Part shown: one piece after another, positions 1 to 5,774 of the stretch
Position numbering within the stretch: position 1 is the first letter of the stretch
How the letters are laid out: each line of letters starts with the position of its first letter
Origin: Alphaproteobacteria bacterium
GTDB lineage: Bacteria; Pseudomonadota; Alphaproteobacteria; Rhizobiales; Beijerinckiaceae
NCBI GenBank assembly: GCA_009920595.1
Contig: RFZR01000107.1
Coordinates: 1 to 6,101 of the forward strand
Length of the DNA stretch: 6,101 nt
Direction: 5' to 3'
Program-made: the position numbers and the translations under genes
Notes under the pieces: generated by a model
What the model was told of the DNA's origin: nothing
Database searches by the model: none
Seen by the model: only the letters and a program-made list of their open reading frames with translations

Positions 1-546
1 GGATTGATTGATGGATTGAAAATCATTTTGTCGATCCGTGCACTTTGGCCGCTCTTGCCTCTGGCCACGATCAGCTATGCGGTGATCATCGCGGAACGTG
101 GTTTATGGGCCGGTCCATTTTTGAGCGATGTTTATGGGCTTGCCCCTGTTGATCGCGGATTCATTTTATTGATCATGGCGACAGCGATGTCGATCGGCGC
201 ATTGATCTATGGTCCGCTCGATCGTGTCTTTGGCGGTTATAAATGGATCTCTGTTATTGGCACCGCTCTCTCCGCTGCGGGCTTTCTGGGCCTCGCGCTT
301 TTTGAACCATCATTAACAACGGCGGCGATTTTGCTCTCGATCCTTGGGGCTGCCGGCATGACCTACGGCGTGTTGATGGCGCATGGACGTGCTTTTGTCC
401 CCGATCATTTATTGGGGCGCGGCATTACCTTCCTCAATATCCTTTTCATTGGTGGTGCGGCGATCATCCAGCCGATCTCAGGCGCAGTCATGACGCGGCT
501 TTTGGCGGGACCGGCGGATTTTGCCTATGCGGTTGATCCCTCTTGA
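1..546 (+). CDS. MFS transporter, C-terminal half (5' end outside window)
   Basis: Inner-membrane secondary transporter of the major facilitator superfamily, presumably importing the small organic substrate handled by the neighbouring enzymes. The frame is open from the first base, so the gene starts upstream of the window. About 181 residues are visible. Counting from the TTG codon at base 4, hydrophobic segments lie near residues 15-33, 50-70, 80-100, 105-126 and 140-163, matching TM7 to TM11 of a 12-helix carrier. The loop with GPLDR (70-74) and the stretch MAHGRAFVPDHLLGRG (125-140) are typical of MFS carriers found next to catabolic genes in alphaproteobacteria (recalled similarity). The protein stops at ADFAYAVDPS, where TM12 would be expected to begin, so it looks about 25-30 residues short. 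The SorC regulator follows after 39 bases on the same strand, suggesting co-transcription. The family call is firm; the substrate is unknown. Confidence 0.85.
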   Translation, partial: GLIDGLKIILSIRALWPLLPLATISYAVIIAERGLWAGPFLSDVYGLAPVDRGFILLIMATAMSIGALIYGPLDRVFGGYKWISVIGTALSAAGFLGLALFEPSLTTAAILLSILGAAGMTYGVLMAHGRAFVPDHLLGRGITFLNILFIGGAAIIQPISGAVMTRLLAGPADFAYAVDPS

Positions 547-572
547 CGTGATCAAGCGCTTCGCGTCGATTA

Positions 573-579
573 GAGAGGA
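573..579 (+). promoter_or_regulatory. Ribosome binding site of the SorC regulator
   Basis: GAGAGGA lies six bases before the GTG at 586. It decides for this GTG start over the in-frame ATG at 604, which has no comparable purine-rich site at the right distance. Confidence 0.6.
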
Positions 580-585
580 CTTTCG

Positions 586-1572
586 GTGGCGGGTGATACG
601 AAGATGAATGATCGGCGATTTGCGGATACGGGCGGTGAGCCTCCCGATCAAGATTTAAAGACACGCGTCGCTTGGCTCTATCATATGGAAGATATGACGC
701 AGGAGGCGATTGCCGAGCGTCTTGGCCTCACACGCATTCGTGTTGTCAAACTTCTGGCTCAATGCCGACGTGATGGCACGGTGCAAATTCGTGTCACCGG
801 AAAACTTTCTGAATGCGCGGCGCTCGAGCGTGATCTTGAAACAAAATTTTCAATCGGCGAAGCGATTGTTATTCCCACCCCTGATGATGCATCAAAAATT
901 TCATCGCTGATTGGCCTGCGTTTAGGCGCGCTTGTTGACACACTCTTGCATGACAAAATGACGGTGAGTATGGGCTGGGGCGCCACTTTGCGCGCAAGCC
1001 TTGATGCGATGACCGCACGGCCTTTGAAAGACTTCACTGTTGTGTCGCTTCTTGGCGGCTTGACGCGAGCATCAGGTCTTAATCCATCTGAAATGGCGTG
1101 GCGTTTCGCGGACCTCTTTGGCGGTGAATGTTATATGCTGGCGGCACCCGTTTACGCACCGGATGAGCAGACACGCGCCGCACTCTTCGCGCATAAGGGC
1201 TTGGCGGAAGTTCGTGAACGCGCGCGCAGCGCAGATTTATCGATTGTCAGCGTTGGCGACTTCTCACCGCAATCAACTATTTTTCGCTATCACATGCTTG
1301 AGCGCGCCGATCTTGAGGGGCTTACAAAAGCGGGTGCTGTTTGTGACGTTCTTTGCCATTTCATTGATCGCGATGGTCAACTTATTGATCATCCGGCGAA
1401 CAGACGTGCGATGGCGATCACGCCCGCTGAGCTTGTGAAATCACCGAAACTTATATTAGCGTCCGGTGGGCCTCATAAAATTGAGGGCATGGTTGCGATG
1501 ATGAAAATCAGCAAGCCTGCTTATGTTGTGACTGATTCAGATACTGCGCGCGGCATGTTGGCTTCACAATAA
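586..1572 (+). CDS. SorC-family transcriptional regulator
   Basis: Cytoplasmic DNA-binding regulator of the SorC/DeoR sugar-binding type, 328 residues, close to the usual 310-330. An N-terminal helix-turn-helix covers about residues 37-58 (MTQEAIAERLGLTRIRVVKL). The rest, from about residue 80, is the phosphosugar-isomerase-like effector and oligomerisation domain. Family-typical stretches there include SMGWGATL (128-135), SLLGGLTR (154-161), SVGDF (222-226) and ASGGPHKIEGM (292-302). Members known elsewhere (SorC, DeoR of Bacillus, LsrR, EryD) respond to phosphorylated sugars or polyols, which is the likely effector class here too. The GTG start is chosen for its ribosome binding site; starting at ATG 604 would remove six residues and leave the domains intact. 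It sits 39 bases behind the transporter and converges on the oxidase gene with an 11-base gap. It probably controls this cluster, with the divergent region at 2988-3096 as the most likely target (inference). Confidence 0.92.
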   Translation: MAGDTKMNDRRFADTGGEPPDQDLKTRVAWLYHMEDMTQEAIAERLGLTRIRVVKLLAQCRRDGTVQIRVTGKLSECAALERDLETKFSIGEAIVIPTPDDASKISSLIGLRLGALVDTLLHDKMTVSMGWGATLRASLDAMTARPLKDFTVVSLLGGLTRASGLNPSEMAWRFADLFGGECYMLAAPVYAPDEQTRAALFAHKGLAEVRERARSADLSIVSVGDFSPQSTIFRYHMLERADLEGLTKAGAVCDVLCHFIDRDGQLIDHPANRRAMAITPAELVKSPKLILASGGPHKIEGMVAMMKISKPAYVVTDSDTARGMLASQ

Positions 1573-1583
1573 AGTCGGTCACA

Positions 1584-2987
1584 TCACACCGCCACAATCT
1601 TTCCGGGATTCATGATGTTTTGCGGATCGATGGCTTGTTTGATCGCGCGCATCGTATCAAGGGTCGCAGCGGGATGTTCTTTCAACAGATATTTCATCTT
1701 TTCTTGGCCAACACCATGTTCGCCGGTGCATGTGCCTTCCATAGCCAGAGAGCGTTCGACCAATCGATGCAAGAAGGCACGGCATGTTTCAACTTCCTGA
1801 GCGCTGTCCATGTCACAAAGAAGAGTAAGATGAAAATTGCCATCCCCCACATGGCCGACAATCGGTGCGGTTAGGCCTGTCGCTTGCACATCCTTTTGTG
1901 TTTCAACAACACATTCCGCGAGACGCGAGATGGGAACGCACACATCGGTGGCAATGACCTTGCATCCCGGTCGCAAAGAGAGCGCGGACCAATAGGCATC
2001 ATGGCGCGCTTGCCAGAGTCTTGTGCGGTCTTCAGGTTTTGTCGCCCATTCGAAAGGCCCGCCACCATATTCCACCGCAATATCGCCGAAGCGTTCAGCC
2101 TGTTCTTTCACGCCCTGTTCCGTTCCATGAAACTCGACAAACAGCATCGGCGTTTCAGGCAGTGAGAGTTTCGAATGAAGATTGAAGGCTTTGACTTGCC
2201 ATTCATCGGCGAGCTCAATGCGCGCCACCGGCAAGCCTGATTGAATTGTGAGAATCGTCGCGTCGCACGCGGCTTTCACACTCGGGAAGGGACAAATGCC
2301 CGCCGAGATCGCTTCTGGAATGCCTGAAAGGCGCAATGTGATTTCAGTGATCACGCCGAGCGTGCCTTCGGCCCCCACAAATAAGCGCGTGAGATCATAA
2401 CCGGCTGATGATTTTTTCGCGCGCCGCGCCGTCGTCATCACTTCGCCATTCGGTAGCACGACTTTCAATGACAACACATTGTCTTTCATCGTGCCATAGC
2501 GCACCGCATTGGTACCTGACGCGCGCGTTGACACCATGCCGCCAAGCGACGCATCCGCACCCGGATCAATGGGGAAGAAAAACCCGGTATCGCGAAGCTG
2601 CTCGTTGAGCGCTTTGCGCGTGATGCCGGGCTCGATCACGCAATCAAGATCTTCAGAATGGATCGCGAGCACACGATTCATCTCGCGCGTATCGATGGAA
2701 ACGCCGCCCCATGGCGCGTTCACATGACCTTCAAAAGATGTGCCTGCGCCGAAGGGAATGATCGGTACGCGATGGGCTGCGCAAAGTTTGACGATGGCCG
2801 ACACTTCTTCAGTCGAATGCGGAAACACGACAATATCGGGCGGTTGCGGCGCGACCCATGTCAGCGTGTTGGCATGTGTCCCGAGTACGCCCGGATTGGT
2901 GACCGCGCGATTGCCGAATTGTTCAGACAAGCTCCGAATCACAGTCTCAAGCGAAGCTTTATCGGGGTGGGCGTTCAACGCGGTCAT
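1584..2987 (-). CDS. FAD-linked D-2-hydroxyacid dehydrogenase, D-lactate dehydrogenase (cytochrome)/GlcD type
   Basis: Flavoenzyme that oxidises a D-2-hydroxyacid, such as D-lactate, to the 2-oxoacid, passing electrons to cytochrome c or the quinone pool in this family. It has 467 residues, normal for bacterial LDHD/GlcD homologues. The N-terminal FAD-binding domain (about 45-220) shows FGAGTSFEGH (79-88), DPGADASLGGMVST (141-154) and VGAEGTLGVIT (204-214). The C-terminal FAD-oxidase domain (about 225-466) has GHVGDGNFH (378-386), GTCTGEHGVG (418-427) and IMNPGK (458-463). By analogy with D-2-hydroxyglutarate dehydrogenase, H379, H386 and E423 would bind the divalent metal that holds the substrate carboxylate, and H424 would be the catalytic base. 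No signal peptide or membrane segment is visible. The ATG start has AGGGGA seven bases upstream. The gene is divergent from the thiamine enzyme, and the two may be co-regulated. The family is certain; D-lactate as substrate is only the default guess, and a longer or sugar-derived hydroxyacid is equally possible. Confidence 0.93.
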   Translation of the reverse strand: MTALNAHPDKASLETVIRSLSEQFGNRAVTNPGVLGTHANTLTWVAPQPPDIVVFPHSTEEVSAIVKLCAAHRVPIIPFGAGTSFEGHVNAPWGGVSIDTREMNRVLAIHSEDLDCVIEPGITRKALNEQLRDTGFFFPIDPGADASLGGMVSTRASGTNAVRYGTMKDNVLSLKVVLPNGEVMTTARRAKKSSAGYDLTRLFVGAEGTLGVITEITLRLSGIPEAISAGICPFPSVKAACDATILTIQSGLPVARIELADEWQVKAFNLHSKLSLPETPMLFVEFHGTEQGVKEQAERFGDIAVEYGGGPFEWATKPEDRTRLWQARHDAYWSALSLRPGCKVIATDVCVPISRLAECVVETQKDVQATGLTAPIVGHVGDGNFHLTLLCDMDSAQEVETCRAFLHRLVERSLAMEGTCTGEHGVGQEKMKYLLKEHPAATLDTMRAIKQAIDPQNIMNPGKIVAV

Positions 2988-2994
2988 GGGTCTT

Positions 2995-3000
2995 TCCCCT
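2995..3000 (-). promoter_or_regulatory. Ribosome binding site of the FAD-linked oxidase
   Basis: On the minus strand AGGGGA stands seven bases before the ATG at 2987-2985. It supports this start and places the complete divergent control region between 2988 and 3096. Confidence 0.65.
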
Positions 3001-3026
3001 TTTTGGCGGAGGAGTTCGGCTCGGAC

Positions 3027-3054
3027 ACAGTTTCCACGGTTTCAAAACGGTTGC
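3027..3054. repeat. Three direct copies of an 8-base motif, candidate operator
   Basis: The copies are ACAGTTTC (3027-3034), ACGGTTTC (3036-3043) and ACGGTTGC (3047-3054). On the other strand they read GAAACTGT, GAAACCGT and GCAACCGT. Their starts are 9 and 11 bases apart, so all three fall on about the same face of the helix over two turns. Direct repeats at helical spacing between divergent catabolic genes fit a site for an oligomeric regulator; SorC proteins are typically tetramers. That the SorC protein at 586-1572 is the binder is inference. Confidence 0.4.
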
Positions 3055-3056
3055 AA

Positions 3057-3071
3057 GAAGCGCCCCGCTTC
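3057..3071. repeat. Short inverted repeat in the divergent region
   Basis: GAAGCG (3057-3062) and CGCTTC (3066-3071) form perfect 6-base arms around CCC. It directly follows the third copy of the spaced motif and ends 25 bases before the thiamine-enzyme start. It could be part of an operator or a small RNA hairpin; it lacks a T-run and is not a terminator. Confidence 0.3.
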
Positions 3072-3084
3072 GGTTGAATGTCTT

Positions 3085-3090
3085 GGGGAG
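3085..3090 (+). promoter_or_regulatory. Ribosome binding site of the thiamine enzyme
   Basis: GGGGAG lies six bases before the ATG at 3097. The reading frame stays open for 119 codons further upstream, so this site is what fixes the start. The aldo/keto reductase uses the same hexamer at the same distance. Confidence 0.75.
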
Positions 3091-3096
3091 ATTAAA

Positions 3097-4650
3097 ATGA
3101 ATGGTGCTGATCACCTATGCGATACGCTCATCGCTCATGGCGTTAATGTGTGCTTTGCCAATCCCGGAACGTCCGAGATGCATTTCGTGGCCGCGCTTGA
3201 TCGTAAGCCCGCCATGCGATGTATCTTAGGTCTCTTTGAAGGTGTTGTCACCGGCGCGGCCGATGGCTATGCGCGCATGACGGGGAAGCCCGCTGCTGCG
3301 CTTCTTCATACAGGGCCGGGGCTCGCCAATGGTCTTGCCAATCTTCACAATGCACGGCGCGCTTTCTCGCCAGTCGTCACCGTTGTCGGCGATCACGCCT
3401 CTTATCATCTTGACTATGACGCGCCATTGACCAGCGATATTGAAAGCCTCGCGCTTCCGATGTCCGAATGGGTGTATCGTGTGAAGAGCGCTGATGATGT
3501 GACTCGAGGGGCTGCTTCAGCATGTGAAGCGGCGAAACGACTTTCCAGTGTCGCAACAATGATTTTACCCGCTGATGCCGCATGGGGTGAGACGCGCGCG
3601 AAGAAAATCACTAACGCCTCTCCTGTGATAAAGCCCGTTATTGATGATCATGCCGTCAAAGCCGCAGTCAAAGCGATCCGCGCTCATCCGGGTCGATGCG
3701 GCATTCTTCTTGATGGCGAAGCGCTTTACGCAGAAAATCTACCACTCGTTGAAGAGATCGCGGCGCGTCATGATGTTGATCTTTATGTCCCCGTTTTCAT
3801 TTCACGCCTTTCACGTGGCGCCGGTCGTCCAGCGCTCAAAAGGATTCCCTATCCCGTTGATGAGGCGGTGGCGACGCTTGCGCATCTTGATGTGTTGATT
3901 CTTGTTGGTGCGATTCCGCCTGTTGCCTTCTTTGCCTATCCGGGAAAGCCGAGTGCGTTGACGCCGAAGACATGCAAACTCATTTCATTGGCGACGGTGC
4001 GTGACAATATTCCTGATGCGCTCATACGATTGGGCGATGCGCTTGGCGGTCAACCGTTAAAACGCAAAAAGAAATCTAAAGCTGTATCTCTGACGGGCGT
4101 ACCAACAGGGCCTCTCACGGAAGATGCGGTGGCAGTACTTCTTGCGCAAGCGTTACCGGATCAGGCGATCATTTCAGATGAAGCGCTTACATCCGCAAGG
4201 CGCTTTTACGCGCTTTCAGAAAACGCGCCTCAACATGATTATATGATGGTCACAGGCGGCGCGATCGGCGTCGGAATTCCCCTTTCAACTGGTGCGGCTG
4301 TTGCGTGCCCAAACAGAAAAGTCATTGCACTGCAGGCGGATGGCAGCGGCATGTATACGCTGCAAGGGCTTTGGACACAGGCGCGTGAGCGGCTTGATGT
4401 GGTGACCATCATCTTGAACAATCGCGGCTATGCGATTTTGCAGCATGAAATGAAAAATGTCGGCGTGCCGGTTCATGGGGGCAATGCCGAACGTATGATG
4501 CGGATCGATGATCCGGGGCTCAATTGGGTGTCGCTTGCTTCCGGTATGGGTGTTGAGGGCGCGCGCGCGACAACATGCAAGGAGTTTTCTGATCTGTTGG
4601 CAACGGCATTTCGGCAGAAGGGTCCTTTTTTGATCGAGGCGATGATTTGA
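3097..4650 (+). CDS. Thiamine-diphosphate enzyme, acetolactate synthase/benzoylformate decarboxylase-like
   Basis: Cytoplasmic thiamine-diphosphate enzyme of 517 residues that acts on a 2-oxoacid, either by decarboxylation to an aldehyde or by carboligation. The N-terminal pyrimidine-binding domain (about 1-165) shows NPGTSE (22-27), the conserved glutamate in LFEGVVTGAADGYAR (E48) and LLHTGPGLANG (69-79). The central domain spans roughly 190-330. A lysine-rich linker (LKRKKKSK) leads into the C-terminal diphosphate-binding domain, with the metal-binding motif from ADGSG (D415) to NN (441-442). H71 aligns with active-site His70 of benzoylformate decarboxylase and T25 with its Ser26, whereas F278 sits where that enzyme has His281 (alignment by eye from memory). 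Automatic annotation would probably say acetolactate synthase large subunit, but no small subunit accompanies it. The start at 3097 is chosen for its GGGGAG site and because the protein then begins as family members do (MNGADHL). The divergent oxidase could supply its 2-oxoacid substrate. The family is firm; the exact reaction is not. Confidence 0.9.
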   Translation: MNGADHLCDTLIAHGVNVCFANPGTSEMHFVAALDRKPAMRCILGLFEGVVTGAADGYARMTGKPAAALLHTGPGLANGLANLHNARRAFSPVVTVVGDHASYHLDYDAPLTSDIESLALPMSEWVYRVKSADDVTRGAASACEAAKRLSSVATMILPADAAWGETRAKKITNASPVIKPVIDDHAVKAAVKAIRAHPGRCGILLDGEALYAENLPLVEEIAARHDVDLYVPVFISRLSRGAGRPALKRIPYPVDEAVATLAHLDVLILVGAIPPVAFFAYPGKPSALTPKTCKLISLATVRDNIPDALIRLGDALGGQPLKRKKKSKAVSLTGVPTGPLTEDAVAVLLAQALPDQAIISDEALTSARRFYALSENAPQHDYMMVTGGAIGVGIPLSTGAAVACPNRKVIALQADGSGMYTLQGLWTQARERLDVVTIILNNRGYAILQHEMKNVGVPVHGGNAERMMRIDDPGLNWVSLASGMGVEGARATTCKEFSDLLATAFRQKGPFLIEAMI

Positions 4651-4662
4651 AATGCGGCCTTA

Positions 4663-4690
4663 CTTTTTGCTCTTGCCTTTTTACGCTTGC
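4663..4690. repeat. Imperfect 14-base tandem repeat after the thiamine enzyme
   Basis: CTTTTTGCTCTTGC (4663-4676) is followed directly by CTTTTTACGCTTGC (4677-4690), matching at 12 of 14 bases. It starts 12 bases after the stop codon. It has T-runs but no GC-rich stem before them, so it is not a recognisable intrinsic terminator. No function is assigned; it may be a chance low-complexity duplication. Confidence 0.4.
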
Positions 4691-4720
4691 CTTCGCGTAT
4701 CACCTCATTTCTAGTATGAT
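4687..4720 (+). promoter_or_regulatory. Possible promoter for the aldo/keto reductase
   Basis: TATGAT at 4715-4720 is a good -10 hexamer, 61 bases before the start codon, in the 131-base gap after the thiamine enzyme. The -35 is poor: TTCGCG (4692-4697) gives 17-base spacing with little match. TTGCCT (4687-4692) would pair instead with the overlapping TAGTAT (4712-4717) at 19 bases. The gap length makes a separate promoter plausible. A perfect GGATATCC palindrome lies downstream at 4741-4748. Confidence 0.25.
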
Positions 4721-4769
4721 GATAAAAGACGCAGGCGGCGGGATATCCTGTGAGCCTGATTAAAAGGGT

Positions 4770-4775
4770 GGGGAG
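4770..4775 (+). promoter_or_regulatory. Ribosome binding site of the aldo/keto reductase
   Basis: GGGGAG lies six bases before the ATG at 4782 and supports that start. The site and spacing are identical to those of the thiamine enzyme. Confidence 0.7.
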
Positions 4776-4781
4776 TTTTGC

Positions 4782-5759
4782 ATGTCTTTTTCGCTTATGG
4801 ATCGCATTCCGCTTGGCAAATCTGGTCTTTCTGTAACTCGTGTCTCGTTCGGCACGGCAGGGCTTGGGAATATGCCGGAAACATTCGGCTTCGCGGTCAG
4901 TGACAAAGAAGCGGAAGAGACTCTCGCCGCCGTGTTTAAAAGCCCGATCAATTCGCTCGACACTTCGCGCAATTACGGCATGGGCGAAGCGGAGCGGCGG
5001 ATTGGTCGCGCGATCAAAGCGAATGGCGGTCTGCCAAAAGATTTTGTGCTGGCGACAAAACTTGATCGCGATTTTCAGACCAATAAATTTGACGCCGCAC
5101 GCGCACGTCGTTCGCTGGAAGAAAGCTTAAATGCGCTCGGTCTTGATCGTATCCCGCTCCTTCATTTTCATGATCCAGAATATGCCTCTTCGCTTGACGA
5201 TGTGACGAAGAAAGGCGGCGCGCTCGATGAATTATTCAAGATGAAAAGTGAAGGCCTTTGTCAGGCTGTGGGGTTGGGCGCCGGTCGCACCGACATCATG
5301 ATGGATCTCGTCAAGGATTATCCTTTTGACGTCGTGCTCACCCATAACCGTTATACGATCGTGAACCGTCACGCTTCACCTTTGATTGATGCGTGCGCCG
5401 CGCGCGGAATTGCGGTGTTTAATGCGGCCCCTTATGCGAGCGGTGTGTTGGCGCAAGGCAGCGCGACCTATAAGCGCTATGTCTATCAAGAAGCCACAGA
5501 TGAAGTATTAGCACCTATTCGCGCGGTTGAAGCGGTGTGCGCCAAACATGGCGTGCCAACAGGGGCAGTCGCTTTGCAATTCTCGATGCGTAACAAAAAT
5601 CTCGCTTCCACCATTTGCGGTGTCACGAAACCTGAATTCGTCACGCAGACGATTGAGTGGTCATCTTATCCCATCCCCGATGCGGTGTGGAATGAGTTGG
5701 CGGGTGTCGCCTTTTCGACCGAAGATCCAGAAGCCTCCCGCACTTATGTGTTGGGGTGA
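4782..5759 (+). CDS. Aldo/keto reductase, D-threo-aldose 1-dehydrogenase/pyridoxal dehydrogenase-like
   Basis: Soluble NAD(P)-dependent oxidoreductase of 325 residues with the TIM-barrel aldo/keto reductase fold. The catalytic tetrad is recognisable as D60 and Y65 (LDTSRNYG, 59-66), K93 (ATKLDRD, 91-97) and H130 (LLHFHDPE, 126-133). The C-terminal stretch TICGVTKPE (277-285) corresponds to the cofactor-phosphate/adenosine-binding loop. The overall pattern, with GLGN near residue 28 and GMGEAERRIGRAI (66-78), resembles the subgroup containing D-threo-aldose (L-fucose) 1-dehydrogenase and pyridoxal 4-dehydrogenase. Those enzymes oxidise a sugar or an aldehyde to a lactone rather than acting as general reductases. 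This subgroup placement is from recalled similarity. The gene follows the thiamine enzyme on the same strand after 131 bases, so it may be read through or have its own promoter. It converges on the MocD-like gene with 15 bases between stop codons. A sugar-dehydrogenase role would fit a SorC-controlled cluster; an aldehyde from the thiamine enzyme is an alternative substrate. Confidence 0.9.
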   Translation: MSFSLMDRIPLGKSGLSVTRVSFGTAGLGNMPETFGFAVSDKEAEETLAAVFKSPINSLDTSRNYGMGEAERRIGRAIKANGGLPKDFVLATKLDRDFQTNKFDAARARRSLEESLNALGLDRIPLLHFHDPEYASSLDDVTKKGGALDELFKMKSEGLCQAVGLGAGRTDIMMDLVKDYPFDVVLTHNRYTIVNRHASPLIDACAARGIAVFNAAPYASGVLAQGSATYKRYVYQEATDEVLAPIRAVEAVCAKHGVPTGAVALQFSMRNKNLASTICGVTKPEFVTQTIEWSSYPIPDAVWNELAGVAFSTEDPEASRTYVLG

Positions 5760-5774
5760 GGGGGTTTCTCGAAT

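Larger units (their letters stand above)
2988..3096. promoter_or_regulatory. Divergent intergenic control region
   Basis: This stretch of 109 bases separates the start codons of the oxidase (minus strand) and the thiamine enzyme (plus strand), so it must hold promoters for both unless transcription enters from elsewhere. It contains a ribosome binding site at each end, three spaced copies of an ACRGTTKC motif (3027-3054) and a short hairpin-like inverted repeat (3057-3071). No convincing -35/-10 pair can be assigned to either strand. Confidence 0.55.

Noticed and set aside
547..585. Frameshift that would restore a missing transporter helix
   Set aside because: I read the alternative frame after the stop by eye; it gives a charged sequence with no hydrophobic helix, so a simple frameshift does not explain the short C-terminus.
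1118..1438. 106-codon open frame within the SorC gene in another frame
   Set aside because: It overlaps a clearly coding region completely and its translation shows no recognisable domain.
2658..3077. 139-codon open frame on the plus strand across the oxidase start region
   Set aside because: It is a shadow of the oxidase gene on the opposite strand, with no recognisable domain and no ribosome binding site that I could see.
3051..3079. Promoter-like pair TTGCAA (3051-3056) and TTGAAT (3074-3079) with 17-base spacing
   Set aside because: The start site would fall at about 3086, inside the ribosome binding site at 3085-3090, so such a transcript would lose its translation signal. TTGCAA also overlaps the third repeat copy.
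2740..3096. In-frame upstream extension of the thiamine enzyme by 119 codons
   Set aside because: It runs antisense to the oxidase coding region, shows no family similarity, and the family-typical N-terminus with a GGGGAG site begins at 3097.
4617..4630. AAGG-GT-CCTT followed by T-run, terminator-like
   Set aside because: The stem has four pairs with a two-base loop, and it lies inside the thiamine-enzyme coding region, so it is not a credible terminator.
4473..4703. Minus-strand open frame starting with a lysine/arginine-rich stretch (GKRKKARAKSK)
   Set aside because: The basic stretch comes from reading the T-rich 14-base tandem repeat backwards, and the rest is antisense to the end of the thiamine enzyme.
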